Shown piece by piece: positions 33,088 to 42,235 of a stretch of 64,000 nt of DNA. The stretch is taken from positions 1 to 64,000 of the forward strand of contig JAENZX010000008.1 of NCBI GenBank assembly GCA_016841045.1, in the 5' to 3' direction. The stretch comes from Thermincola carboxydiphila. Its GTDB lineage: Bacteria; Bacillota; Thermincolia; Thermincolales; UBA2595. Position numbers and translations under genes: made by a program. Under the pieces are notes generated by a model. It saw only the letters and a list, made by a program, of their open reading frames with translations. It made no database searches and was not told where the DNA came from. The stretch's first letter is position 1. Every line of letters begins with the position of its first letter.

Positions 33088-35493
33088 ATGGCAGTGGCTT
33101 TAATATTGGCCGGAGGAGCAGGAGAAAGGCTTTGGCCGGTCAGTACAGCTCAAAGGGCGAAGCAATTTGTACCTCTAACCGGGAAAATGCCTCTTATTCA
33201 GGAAACTTTCAACCGGGTTAAAGGTCTCGTCGATATTTCAAAAATTTATGTTTTAACAACCATCAATCAAGAATCACTTGTTCGTAATATGCTTTATGAA
33301 TTAAACCCTGATAACATAATCGTCGAACCTGCCCGTCGAAATACGGGGCCCAGTCTGGTTTTAGGGGCAGCCTGTATCAAACGAAAACTGGGATTGGATG
33401 AAGTTGTTGTTGTATTACCTTCAGACCACTTTGTTAGTGACGACATGAAATTTCAGGAAAATTTAAAGAGAGCTTTTGAATTTGCAACTGTTAAAAAACA
33501 TATTGTTACAATTGGAGTTAAACCTGATCGCCCGGAAACAGAATATGGCTATATATCAGTTGGCGACGAATTGGAAACTGATGTTTTTAAAGGGATAAAG
33601 TTTCATGAAAAGCCCAGTCGTCAGAGAGCCCGGGAATATATAAATAATGGAGGGTACCTCTGGAACAGTGGGATATTGGTTTTCCAGCTAAGGGTGTTTA
33701 TCGAAAAACTTAAGAAATTTTCTCCTGAACTTTATCAAGAATATTTAGCCATAAAGAATGCCAAAGACGATAATGCGATCAAAGATATTTTCAAGCAACT
33801 GCCCCAAATATCGATAGACTACGCCTTGATGGAGAAACTTCCTTCGTTTGCTGTGATTCTAAGTAGATTCGAATGGGATGATCTGGGGACATGGAGATCG
33901 TTGGAGACAATTCACACACAGGACCAACTTGGGAATATAACTGTTGGTAACAGTGAAATTTTAGATATTGCCAACTGTGTGGTCTACTCAGAGGGTATAT
34001 CGGTGGCTGCAATTGGAGTAAAAGATTTGGTGATTGCTGCAACTCAAGAGGGTGTCTTAATCTGTCCCAAAAATCAACTCAGAGACGTTAAGCAAATAGT
34101 AGAGCGATTAAAGAACAGGGTAAAGCCAAATATTTTCAGGGAATATGATATACGAGGGATGGCCGATACTGAGCTTAATCCTCAGGTGGTTATTAGGATA
34201 GGCCGGGCCTTTGGCAGGCTTATGCACGCGAAGGGTGCCACTAGGGCTTTGATAGGCGGAGACATTCGTCTGTCAACACCGGTAATACGAAGGCATTTAA
34301 TTGATGGTTTAACCTCTGTTGGAATTGATGTTATAGATATTGGAACAGTAACTACGCCCTTATTTTATTTTGGTCTTCATCACCTCGAAGTGGATGGCGG
34401 TATAATGATCACCGGTAGTCATAATCCTAAAGACTTTAACGGATTGAAGATGGCCCTAGGTAAGACAACAATTTATGGTGATGAAATACAAAAAATTCGA
34501 AAAATGATTGATGAAGAACCAATTATTGAAATATCTAAGAAAGGAGATGTCACTAATATTGACATCTCAGAGGATTACCTTAACATGCTGACAAACAAAA
34601 TTCAACTGGGCACCCGTAAATTAAAAGTTGTTGTAGACGCTGGAAACGGGGGGGCAGCCCTTTACGTGGTAGAGTTTTTACAACGATTGGGTGTTGAGGT
34701 TATCCCCTTATTTTGTGAAGCAGATGGAAACTTTCCCAACCACCATCCTGACCCGGTCAAAAGAGAGAACCTGACATACTTAATCGATTGGGTACAGAAG
34801 TACGAGGCCGATGCAGGATTTGCATATGACGGGGATGCAGACCGCTTGGGTGTTATAGATGAAGCTGGGCAAATAATCTGGGGTGACAAACTAATGATTC
34901 TTTTTTGGCGGGAAATATTAGCGAAACATCCTGGAGAAACAGCTCTGGTGGAAGTTAAATGTTCTCAGGCACTCATAGACGAAATTGTAAAATTGGGCGG
35001 TCACCCCGTTTTTTATAAAACCGGTCATTCACTGATAAAGGCAAAGATGAAAGAAATTAAATCACTATTTGCCGGGGAAATGTCCGGACACATGTTTTTT
35101 GCTGATGAATTCTATGGTTTTGATGATGCTTTTTACGCTGCCGGTAGGTTATTGAGAATTCTGTCAAATACTAATAAAAAACTATCTGAACTATTAAGCG
35201 ACATTCCCATGTATTATAGTACAGATGAAACCAGAATTGATTGCCCGGATAAGGAAAAGTTTGAAGTGATAGTAAAGATCCGGGATGAAGCGTTAAAGAT
35301 GTATACTGTAGAAACAATTGACGGGGTTAGAATAAATTACCCTGAGGGTTGGGGGCTGGTGAGGGCTTCCAACACTCAGCCGGTTTTAGTCGCAAGATGC
35401 GAATCCAAAAGTAGTACTGGACTGCAGTTTATAACCCGGGACCTTAAAGAACGGATTATCAGAGCAGGCGTTAAAGATTTCACCTGGGATTAA
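33088..35493 (+). CDS. Fused mannose-1-phosphate guanylyltransferase / phosphomannomutase
   Basis: 801 residues. Residues 1-350 form a nucleotidyltransferase with LILAGGAGERLWPVS, EPARRNTGPSLVLGA, FHEKPSRQRAREYI and GGYLWNSGI, as in ManC/RfbM but without the C-terminal cupin. Residues 350-801 form a phosphohexomutase with FREYDIRGMAD, the active-site serine in GIMITGSHNPKDFNG, the Mg site DGDADRLGV and GEMSGHMFF. One chain would therefore turn mannose-6-phosphate into mannose-1-phosphate and then GDP-mannose. It would feed the surrounding surface-sugar genes. GGAGGTT before ATG. Confidence 0.93.
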   Translation: MAVALILAGGAGERLWPVSTAQRAKQFVPLTGKMPLIQETFNRVKGLVDISKIYVLTTINQESLVRNMLYELNPDNIIVEPARRNTGPSLVLGAACIKRKLGLDEVVVVLPSDHFVSDDMKFQENLKRAFEFATVKKHIVTIGVKPDRPETEYGYISVGDELETDVFKGIKFHEKPSRQRAREYINNGGYLWNSGILVFQLRVFIEKLKKFSPELYQEYLAIKNAKDDNAIKDIFKQLPQISIDYALMEKLPSFAVILSRFEWDDLGTWRSLETIHTQDQLGNITVGNSEILDIANCVVYSEGISVAAIGVKDLVIAATQEGVLICPKNQLRDVKQIVERLKNRVKPNIFREYDIRGMADTELNPQVVIRIGRAFGRLMHAKGATRALIGGDIRLSTPVIRRHLIDGLTSVGIDVIDIGTVTTPLFYFGLHHLEVDGGIMITGSHNPKDFNGLKMALGKTTIYGDEIQKIRKMIDEEPIIEISKKGDVTNIDISEDYLNMLTNKIQLGTRKLKVVVDAGNGGAALYVVEFLQRLGVEVIPLFCEADGNFPNHHPDPVKRENLTYLIDWVQKYEADAGFAYDGDADRLGVIDEAGQIIWGDKLMILFWREILAKHPGETALVEVKCSQALIDEIVKLGGHPVFYKTGHSLIKAKMKEIKSLFAGEMSGHMFFADEFYGFDDAFYAAGRLLRILSNTNKKLSELLSDIPMYYSTDETRIDCPDKEKFEVIVKIRDEALKMYTVETIDGVRINYPEGWGLVRASNTQPVLVARCESKSSTGLQFITRDLKERIIRAGVKDFTWD

Positions 35494-35684
35494 TGAACGA
35501 CTGCAACTGGGCAGAAATTACAGACCCTTTAGATACTGAGTTTTTAGGCAGCTTTGTGACAATTTTCGATATAAGTGACCCCGCTCAACCAACGCATTTC
35601 GGGGAATTAATTCAGGGAATTTGAGTAGTCCTTTCGGGTTGATTATCGTTCCATTCTATGGCTGTTTCAGCCGGTTTAAAACTA

Positions 35685-35713
35685 AGCCGAGGTCATTGTG
35701 ACCTCGGCTTTTT
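35685..35713 (+). terminator. Terminator (ssrA family b), bidirectional
   Basis: agccgaggtca/ttg/tgacctcggct followed by tttt. It ends the GDP-mannose region and faces the DUF3243 gene. The 190 nt between 35494 and here hold no gene. Confidence 0.85.
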
Positions 35714-35727
35714 GCTGTCTATTGATG

Positions 35728-35997
35728 TTATGCATTTTTTTTTGCTAATTTTACCATACAGCTTGCAATTGACTTTTGTTCCTCAGGTGAAGCAACGTCC
35801 CATAGTTCTTTGATTGCTTTGTTTTCTGATACTTCTGCGGGAACATTGTTGTTTAAGTAATTTCCGAATTGTGTAGCAAAATTAGTGATGGTTTCTTGGG
35901 AGATTCCGAGTTCTTCAGCAAATTCCACGGCTATTCCCAGGGAATGTTTCCAACCTTTCCAACTAGATAAGTCTAAGCGTTGCAGTACTTCATGCAA
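35728..35997 (-). CDS. DUF3243 family protein
   Basis: About 89 residues. Motifs WKGWKHSLGIAVEFAEELG, FGNYLNNNVPAEVSENKAIKELW and ASPEEQKSIASCMVKL fit DUF3243, a small helical family of spore-forming Firmicutes (Bacillus YmfJ type). Function unknown. The frame is open from GTG 36006, but AAAGGAGTGA fits TTG at 35997. Confidence 0.8.
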   Translation of the reverse strand: MHEVLQRLDLSSWKGWKHSLGIAVEFAEELGISQETITNFATQFGNYLNNNVPAEVSENKAIKELWDVASPEEQKSIASCMVKLAKKNA

Positions 35998-36144
35998 AAA
36001 AATCACTCCTTTAATTTATAATCCGATAGTATTATTTACATTTAACCTAATTATTCTCTTGAGAAATTTTGTAAAAAATTCTTAATTTAATGTTCTTCTG
36101 GGTAGCTTGGTTCATTTTTAGCAGGTCAGTTAATAATTAACTAA

Positions 36145-36216
36145 CAAAATGATTATCCTAAAGAAGGTGGAAGCTTTGACGCCTGCCCCGTCTGTGGCAG
36201 AGAAGGAAAGGAATAA
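36145..36216 (+). pseudogene. Gene tail with CPVCG zinc/iron ribbon
   Basis: An open stretch without a start reads DYPKEGGSFDACPVCGREGKE-stop. CPVCG is typical of rubredoxin-like or zinc-ribbon C-termini. It has no upstream partner: a stop codon lies just before it at 36142. The family b terminator follows within 7 nt. It looks like the 3' end of a lost gene, the same pattern as at 41894-42058. Confidence 0.4.
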
Positions 36217-36222
36217 AACAAA

Positions 36223-36251
36223 ACCGAGGTTATTTTAACCTCGGCTTTGCG
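36223..36251 (+). terminator. Terminator (ssrA family b)
   Basis: accgaggtta/tttt/aacctcggct followed by ttgcgttttt; ends the gene tail and faces the molybdenum hydroxylase genes. Confidence 0.8.
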
Positions 36252-36292
36252 TTTTTAAGTCAGTTTTGTAATTTAGATTTTAAAATTGTTGG

Positions 36293-38584
36293 TTAACTAT
36301 TTGTTTTTTCAAGTTCCAGCATTCCCATGACGATCTTTTCACTGGTAATCGGTAAGGTCCTAATACGAACTTTAGTTGCGTTGTAGACAGCGTTTGCAAT
36401 AGCTGGTGCAGGTGTATTAATTACGACTTCACCGAGGGATTTCGCCCCAAAGGGTCCTGTTGGCTCAAAGCTGCTCTCGAATTCGACTCTAATATTGCCC
36501 ACATCTTGCCTGGTCGGTATTTTGTACTGCAGGAACGAAGCATTGAGCATGCGTCCTTTATTATCATAGTTGACGTCCTCATAGAGCGCCATGCCGATGC
36601 CCTGGGCAATACCGCCCTCTGTTTGAATTCGGGCCAGGTTTGGATTGATAACCGTGCCGCAGTCAACCATTGCCACATAGTCAATGAGGTCAATTTTTCC
36701 GGTTTGTAAGTCAAGTTCAATCTCTGCTGCGCCTACAATGAAAGGCGGTGGAGATACAGGGGACGAATGAGATTCGCTGGCTGTTAGTGAATAATCTGAA
36801 CCATCCATGTTTTTGTTGGCTAGATCATGCAACGACAGCCTTTTTCCTTCTTTCACACAATAGACTGATTTGCCATCAAAGGAGGCATCCTCCAATGGAC
36901 AGCCTAAAATTCGGGCACCCTCAATTATGATTTTCTTCTTAAGTGCCTCACAGGTTTTTGCCACGGCCATGCCCGTAATATAGGTAGTGCTGGAAGCATA
37001 AGAACCTGAGTCGTACGGCGACTGATCGGTGTCAACGCCATGGACTATGATGTTATCAATATCGCATTCCAAACTCTCCGCAGCGATTTGGGCAAGCACC
37101 GTATCAGCACCTGTACCCATATCGGCCGCGCCAATCATTAGGGTGTAGAAACCGCCGTCGGACAGCCTGACTGTTGCTGATCCAACATCTACTCCGGAGA
37201 TACCGGAACCTTGCATGGCCATGGCAATGCCGACGGAACGAACTTTGTGTTCTCCAGACTTGATGAATGGATATTTCTGATCCCATCCAATCAGTTCCTT
37301 TGCCCGTGCCAGGCAGCGGTCAAGGGCACAGCTGGACGCGGTTTCGTTGTAGTAAGCGGGCATCACTTGGCCTTCCTGAACCATATTTTTTTCTCTAATA
37401 ATCGTAGGATCTATATTCAGTTTAGCTGCTAGTTCATCCACTGCAGATTCCAATGCGAAAAAGCCTTGGGGTGCCCCGTAACCGCGGAATGCGCCGGCAC
37501 CGACGGTGTTGGTGTAAACAACGTCGTAATGGAACTGAAATGCCTTGGCAGCATTGTATATCGGCATGGGTTTATGTCCTGACAGGCCAACTGTTGTAGG
37601 CCCGTGGGAGCCGTAGGCCCCTGTGTTGGACAGTGTGTAGATTGAAATCGCTTTGATGTTGCCCTCTTGGTCAGAACCCAGGCGGACCTTAATTTCATTT
37701 TCATGACGGGGGCAGCCGCTGGTAAATGTTTCCTTTCGCGTGAAGACGATTTTGGCAGGTTTTCCGGTTTTTAACGTTACGATGGCAGGGTAGATTTCGC
37801 TGACGACCGTTTGCTTAGCTCCGAAGCCGCCGCCGATACGGGGCTTGATAACACGAATCATTGATTTTGGGATCTGGAGCGCGTTAGAGAGAATGCGCCG
37901 TACGTGAAATGGGATCTGTGTTGAGCTGATGACATTTAGCCTGCCGTAGACATCTAACTCTGTATAGGTACGGAAAGTTTCCATAGTCACCTGGTGATTT
38001 GATTTGGTATGGTAGGTCGACTCTACTGTGACGGCACATCGGCCGAATTCGTTGTCAAAGCTGCCATGTTCAAAGCGGCTTGTCGCGCAAAGGTTTCTCT
38101 TGTTATCCGCTCCGACATCATTGAGGCTGATAAAGTCATCCTCAGGATGAACTAGGATTGGATTGTCTTTCGCCTGTCTGAAATCCAGGAGCGGCTCTAA
38201 AACTTTGTACTGTACATCAATCAGTTTGATAGCCTGGTCTACAGTCTTTTCATCAACACCGGCCACAATGGCAACTGCATCTCCAACATAGCGAAGATGG
38301 GCGTCTAGAATCAAACAATCGTATGGACTTGGTTCGGGGTACGTCTGACCGGCTGTTGTAAATCTTGAGGTCGGAACATCGTGATATGTAAGGACACACT
38401 CAATGCCCGGAATTTTTTCTGCGGCAGCCTTATCGATACTCGAAATTATAGCGTGAGCATGAGGGCTTCTCAGCAGCTTTACAATCAGACAGTCCTTTGG
38501 GGCAATATCGGCTGTGTATACCGGTTTTCCGGTTACAAGCGCCATTGCGTCTTTTTTTCTAATTCCTTGATTTACAGTTTTCAT
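36293..38584 (-). CDS. Molybdenum hydroxylase, large (molybdopterin) subunit
   Basis: 763 residues of the xanthine dehydrogenase family. Key motifs: GDAVAIVAGVDEKTVDQA, KPRIGGGFGAKQ (Moco contact), GAGAFRGYGAPQG, QGSGISGVDVGSATVRL, and GPFGAKSLGEVVINTPAPAI with the catalytic glutamate near 730. The substrate may be a purine, aldehyde, nicotinate or aromatic acyl-CoA; the sequence does not decide. It forms the third gene of a minus-strand operon FAD - 2Fe2S - Mo subunit and begins 1 nt after the 2Fe2S gene ends. An accessory MocA/XdhC factor is not seen nearby. Confidence 0.93.
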   Translation of the reverse strand: MKTVNQGIRKKDAMALVTGKPVYTADIAPKDCLIVKLLRSPHAHAIISSIDKAAAEKIPGIECVLTYHDVPTSRFTTAGQTYPEPSPYDCLILDAHLRYVGDAVAIVAGVDEKTVDQAIKLIDVQYKVLEPLLDFRQAKDNPILVHPEDDFISLNDVGADNKRNLCATSRFEHGSFDNEFGRCAVTVESTYHTKSNHQVTMETFRTYTELDVYGRLNVISSTQIPFHVRRILSNALQIPKSMIRVIKPRIGGGFGAKQTVVSEIYPAIVTLKTGKPAKIVFTRKETFTSGCPRHENEIKVRLGSDQEGNIKAISIYTLSNTGAYGSHGPTTVGLSGHKPMPIYNAAKAFQFHYDVVYTNTVGAGAFRGYGAPQGFFALESAVDELAAKLNIDPTIIREKNMVQEGQVMPAYYNETASSCALDRCLARAKELIGWDQKYPFIKSGEHKVRSVGIAMAMQGSGISGVDVGSATVRLSDGGFYTLMIGAADMGTGADTVLAQIAAESLECDIDNIIVHGVDTDQSPYDSGSYASSTTYITGMAVAKTCEALKKKIIIEGARILGCPLEDASFDGKSVYCVKEGKRLSLHDLANKNMDGSDYSLTASESHSSPVSPPPFIVGAAEIELDLQTGKIDLIDYVAMVDCGTVINPNLARIQTEGGIAQGIGMALYEDVNYDNKGRMLNASFLQYKIPTRQDVGNIRVEFESSFEPTGPFGAKSLGEVVINTPAPAIANAVYNATKVRIRTLPITSEKIVMGMLELEKTNS

Positions 38585-38585
38585 A

Positions 38586-39044
38586 CTACACCTCCGAAGA
38601 GCGCTGCATAAACTTTTTTATCGCTCTTAGATGCCCCATATAACCGGTACATCTACACAGGTTGCCTACGAGGTAGCTATTGATTTCGTCATCGGTAGGA
38701 TTCTTTAGTTCCTGTATCATGGCAAGCACAGTCATTACAAAGCCGGGGCTGCAGAAGCCGCATTGCTCTACCCCCTCTTCAGCAAGGAAGGCGCCAAACT
38801 GGCTGGCTTCTTGCTGCATGCCTTCCAGAGTCGTAACGTGAAGTCCGTTAGCGCGGACGGCCAGTGTTGAACATGAAAGTACCGGTTTCCCTTCAAGATG
38901 AACGGTGCATAAGCCGCAGTTTGAAGTGTCGCAGCCGCGCTTGACGCTGTAAAAGCCTTTTTCCCTTAGATAATCAAGCAGAACCGTGGTAGGTTCAACT
39001 TCATCGATAAATTCCTCATTATTAATCCATAGTTTAATTTTCAT
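38586..39044 (-). CDS. Molybdenum hydroxylase, [2Fe-2S] small subunit
   Basis: 152 residues. The plant-type ferredoxin cluster GCDTSNCGLCTV...SC (about 39-66) and the second cluster QCGFCSPG...NLCRCTGY (about 95-140) are complete, so eight Cys are present. It carries electrons from the Mo site to the FAD subunit. The frame is open up to 39068, but AGGAGGGTCC before ATG 39044 gives the start, which overlaps the FAD gene by 11 nt. Confidence 0.95.
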   Translation of the reverse strand: MKIKLWINNEEFIDEVEPTTVLLDYLREKGFYSVKRGCDTSNCGLCTVHLEGKPVLSCSTLAVRANGLHVTTLEGMQQEASQFGAFLAEEGVEQCGFCSPGFVMTVLAMIQELKNPTDDEINSYLVGNLCRCTGYMGHLRAIKKFMQRSSEV

Positions 39045-39825
39045 TGGACCCTCCTGATAAAACTTCAAAAATGCATCTTTCCATCATAACTCCTGCAAGG
39101 TGTTGGCGATAAGCATCGCTCCCGCGGGCGTTTGTGCCAAACTCTACAGTATCATGGACATGCTTAATCCACCGTTTAATATCTGCTTTGCCAGGCTTTC
39201 CACATACGAATTCTGTTAGCACTGCGCGACTTGGACGCGCGCCCAGCACAATTTTCCAGTGGCTATTATAATTAGAAACCGCACATGTGAGGATTGGAAG
39301 GTCAGTAGCACTCATTCGTTGAGAAAGAAAAGCAGCCTGGTGGCGTTGCTTTCGGACTATGATATTAACCACGATGTCCCGGTTTGGAGGCATCTTCACA
39401 TACTGAGCCAGCGGTATGATTCCGCCTTGATATAGTTCGACTTCGGTATCCAGAGCCAGGAACACTGTCAGGATGTCAGAAAACGGAAAACGTGAGTAGA
39501 TACTGCCGCCGATAGTTGCACCGTTGCGAAACTGGACACCGACTATGTGCTTTAATGCGCTGGGAAGGAACTCGTTGAAGCAGCTCTTTAAGCCTGGGTT
39601 AATCTCAATATCTCGAAGAGTGGTCATGCAGCCGATCCTAAAGATATCGGGGGTTTCCTCGATTTTGTTTAAGCCCAGCCCACATAAGTCAATGGCTGTG
39701 TTAATTCCCCGGCCGCCCATTTTGAGCCATAGGGCTCCGCCCAGAATGGCATTGGCCTTATTTTGATTCAGTTCGTAAGCCTGTTCCAGGCTTTCAGCTA
39801 AAATGTACTGATTAACTGTAAACAT
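39034..39825 (-). CDS. Molybdenum hydroxylase, FAD-binding subunit
   Basis: 263 residues. FAD-binding PCMH fold: AILGGALWLKMGG near 27-39 and GNA-type contact FRNGATIGGSIYSRFPFSDIL near 100-120. The C-terminal part matches the CO dehydrogenase flavoprotein-type domain (RPSRAVLTEF). First gene of the three-gene operon; ATG start with GGGAGAGAG before it. The length is a little short of the usual 280-290. Confidence 0.92.
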   Translation of the reverse strand: MFTVNQYILAESLEQAYELNQNKANAILGGALWLKMGGRGINTAIDLCGLGLNKIEETPDIFRIGCMTTLRDIEINPGLKSCFNEFLPSALKHIVGVQFRNGATIGGSIYSRFPFSDILTVFLALDTEVELYQGGIIPLAQYVKMPPNRDIVVNIIVRKQRHQAAFLSQRMSATDLPILTCAVSNYNSHWKIVLGARPSRAVLTEFVCGKPGKADIKRWIKHVHDTVEFGTNARGSDAYRQHLAGVMMERCIFEVLSGGSNEN

Positions 39826-40011
39826 TGTCTCTCTCCCTTTGAAACTTATGAATAGTACCTTCAGACAAATGTTACATTATACAGCCTTACACATCAACCC
39901 TTGTTTCGTAAATCAATAAGCTAAGTTTTTTATTTGTGATTTGAATCAATCATTGAAGAGCAATTTTGTGGTATGATTAGTTAAAACGAGTTATGTTAAG
40001 GGGGTATTATA

Positions 40012-41844
40012 ATGTCATTTAAAGTCAGTGAGCATGTTACATGGGTAGGAAAGATTGACTGGGAACTGAGAAAGTTCCATGGTGAAGAGTTATCAACACA
40101 TCGTGGGTCCTCTTATAATTCCTATTTGATAAAAGACGAAAAAATAGTGTTAATTGATACTGTCTGGGGACCTTTTGCCAAAGAATTTGTGGATAATCTC
40201 AAAAAAGAAATCGATTTATCCAAAATAGATTATATTATCGCCAATCATGGTGAAACAGACCATAGCGGAGCGCTTCCGGAACTGCTTAAAGAGATACCCG
40301 GCACACCGATCTACTGTACAGCCAATGCGGTAAAATCCTTAAAAGGACATTACCACCAAGACTGGAATTTCCAAATAGTTAAAACTGGAGATAAGATTAA
40401 TTTGGGCTCTACAGATATCATTTTCGTGGAAGCTCCAATGCTGCACTGGCCTGACAGCATGTTTTGCTACCTGACCGGAGACAACATACTTTTTAGTAAC
40501 GATGCCTTCGGGCAGCATTATGCTGCTGAGCATATGTTTAATGATCTGGTAGACCAGGATGAGCTTTATTATGAGGCTATCAAATATTACGGAAATATCC
40601 TGACACCCTTCAGTAAGCTAGTTGAAAATAAGATTAATGAAGTAGTTTCATTTAAACTGCCGGTCAATATGATTTGTCCGAGTCACGGCATAATCTGGCG
40701 TAAAGACCCTTTGCAAATTGTAAATAAATATATGCAGTGGGCTCAAGATTATCAGGAAAACCAGATTACAATTGTTTATGATACTATGTGGTATGGCACC
40801 CGAAGAATGGCTGAAGCAATTGCCGAAGGAATAAAATCTGTAGATAGCCAAGTCACAGTGAAATTGTTTAATTCGGCCCGCTCTGACAGAAATGATATTA
40901 TTACCGAAATCTTTAAATCGAAGGCCATATTAATGGGTTCCCCCACAATTAATAAAGGTGTGCTCTCATCAATAGCCGGGATAATGGAAGAAATCAAGGG
41001 ACTGGGCTTTAAAAATAAGAAGGCTGCGGCTTTTGGGGCCTATGGCTGGAGCGGTGAATCTGTAAATATTCTAACTACTGGACTGTCAGAAGCTGGATTT
41101 AATGTTTTAAATGATGGATTAAAGGAACTATGGAATCCCGATAATGAGGCCAGGGAAAATTGCTTCAGATTTGGTAAAACATTTGTATCGGGGTTAGAAT
41201 CGGCATCCACAGTTAAGAATGAGGAAACACCTATCGGAAGACAATGGAAATGCACAGTTTGCGGCTACATTCATTTCGGCGATACTCCTCCTGATGTGTG
41301 CCCTCTTTGTGGTGTAGATTCCAGCAAATTTGAACCTGTTGACGGATCAGCGACGGTAAAAGAAACCCACACAGAGAAACAGGAAAGAGTGAAGCCTGCT
41401 CTATTTAAAATGTCTTATGGGCTTTATATCATTACTTCGGCTAAAGGTGATAAAATAAATGGTCAATGTGCTAATACCGCTTTTCAGATAACCTCTGATC
41501 CTGCCACAGTGGCAATCGGTATCAACAAAAACAACTACACTCATGAATTTATCGAATCCAGTGGAATTATCGGTATATCTATTCTTGGAAAACAAGGGCA
41601 TGATCTTGTTCGCAAGTTTGGATACAGTTCCGGTCGGAACACTGAGAAGTTCACCGGTGTTTCCTACAAAATTGGGAACGGTGGTGCACCAATTTTAGAG
41701 GATTGTGTGGCATATCTGGAGGGAAAGGTTATAAATAAAATGGACTGCGGAACTCATACTTTATTTTTGATCGAAGTAACTAACGGGGATATAAAGTCTG
41801 ATTCCGAACCTATGACTTACGATTATTTTAGAGCAACTAAATAG
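40012..41844 (+). CDS. Flavodiiron protein fused to rubredoxin and flavin reductase
   Basis: 610 residues in four parts. A beta-lactamase-like diiron domain (1-250) carries NHGETDHSG (His79, Glu81, Asp83, His84) and CPSHG. A flavodoxin domain (255-400) has YDTMWYGTRRMAEAI. A rubredoxin (413-446) has CTVCGYI and CPLCGVD, and a C-terminal flavin reductase domain (465-608) has GLYIITSAKGDKINGQCANTA. It should take electrons from NAD(P)H to FMN, rubredoxin and the diiron site and reduce O2 to water, or NO to N2O, protecting an anaerobe. AAGGGGGTA before ATG. A family b terminator begins within 10 nt of the stop. Confidence 0.95.
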   Translation: MSFKVSEHVTWVGKIDWELRKFHGEELSTHRGSSYNSYLIKDEKIVLIDTVWGPFAKEFVDNLKKEIDLSKIDYIIANHGETDHSGALPELLKEIPGTPIYCTANAVKSLKGHYHQDWNFQIVKTGDKINLGSTDIIFVEAPMLHWPDSMFCYLTGDNILFSNDAFGQHYAAEHMFNDLVDQDELYYEAIKYYGNILTPFSKLVENKINEVVSFKLPVNMICPSHGIIWRKDPLQIVNKYMQWAQDYQENQITIVYDTMWYGTRRMAEAIAEGIKSVDSQVTVKLFNSARSDRNDIITEIFKSKAILMGSPTINKGVLSSIAGIMEEIKGLGFKNKKAAAFGAYGWSGESVNILTTGLSEAGFNVLNDGLKELWNPDNEARENCFRFGKTFVSGLESASTVKNEETPIGRQWKCTVCGYIHFGDTPPDVCPLCGVDSSKFEPVDGSATVKETHTEKQERVKPALFKMSYGLYIITSAKGDKINGQCANTAFQITSDPATVAIGINKNNYTHEFIESSGIIGISILGKQGHDLVRKFGYSSGRNTEKFTGVSYKIGNGGAPILEDCVAYLEGKVINKMDCGTHTLFLIEVTNGDIKSDSEPMTYDYFRATK

Positions 41845-41852
41845 ATAAAGAT

Positions 41853-41880
41853 GCCGAGGTCACAATGACCTCGGTTTTTT
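41853..41880 (+). terminator. Terminator (ssrA family b) after the flavodiiron gene
   Basis: gccgaggtca/caa/tgacctcgg followed by tttttt, preceded by ataaagat as in the copy after ssrA fragment 3. Confidence 0.88.
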
Positions 41881-41893
41881 GCATGTCTTTCCG

Positions 41894-42058
41894 ATGATAA
41901 TATTAATAAAATATGTCGTTGCAGAAGGTGTGGAAATGGAAGAGCAGTATAGTTACTTGGAACAGAATAATTGTGACAGAGTACAGGGCTTTTTAGTGGG
42001 CAAACCTGTTTGTGAAGCAAAGGCAGTTGCGTTACTAGACAAAGATATTTTATTTTAA
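41894..42058 (+). pseudogene. C-terminal remnant of an EAL phosphodiesterase gene
   Basis: 54 open codons that contain VVAEGVEMEEQ, then CDRVQGFLVGKP, the last conserved block of EAL domains (compare MAEGVEYKEQ...CYLMQGYLFRGP at 17930-18020). The catalytic part of the domain is absent, so the fragment cannot work as a phosphodiesterase. Its stop codon is followed directly by an ssrA-like remnant and a family b terminator. It thus preserves the 3' half of one more gene-plus-ssrA-end unit. Confidence 0.75.
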
Positions 42059-42059
42059 C

Positions 42060-42093
42060 GATCGTAGAAGTTTGTATGGGCTTTCTAACAAGA
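42060..42093 (+). pseudogene. ssrA 3' fragment 11, degenerate
   Basis: gatcgtagaagtttgtatgg then gctttctaaca matches ssrA gctcgtagaagcttatgtgg gttctctta. The T-arm is no longer recognisable. It begins 1-2 nt after the EAL remnant stop, and its flank runs into ttgttaaagat and a family b terminator as in fragment 3. Confidence 0.6.
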
Positions 42094-42112
42094 ATACTAT
42101 AATTGTTAAAGA

Positions 42113-42140
42113 TGCCGGGGTCATTATACCTCGGCTTTTT
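42113..42140 (+). terminator. Terminator after ssrA fragment 11 (family b)
   Basis: gccggggtca/tta/tacctcggc followed by tttt. Confidence 0.8.
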
Positions 42141-42235
42141 GCGATTTAGAGTAAATTTGTGTAAACAATACCCTCTTAAATAAACCAACATGTAAGTATT
42201 AATTTATGAAGACATACATTGGGGAGGAATAAGTA

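Noticed and set aside
41894-42058. Small intact gene
   Set aside because: The frame starts inside the EAL fold, has no ribosome binding site, and keeps only the last conserved block, so it is treated as a remnant.
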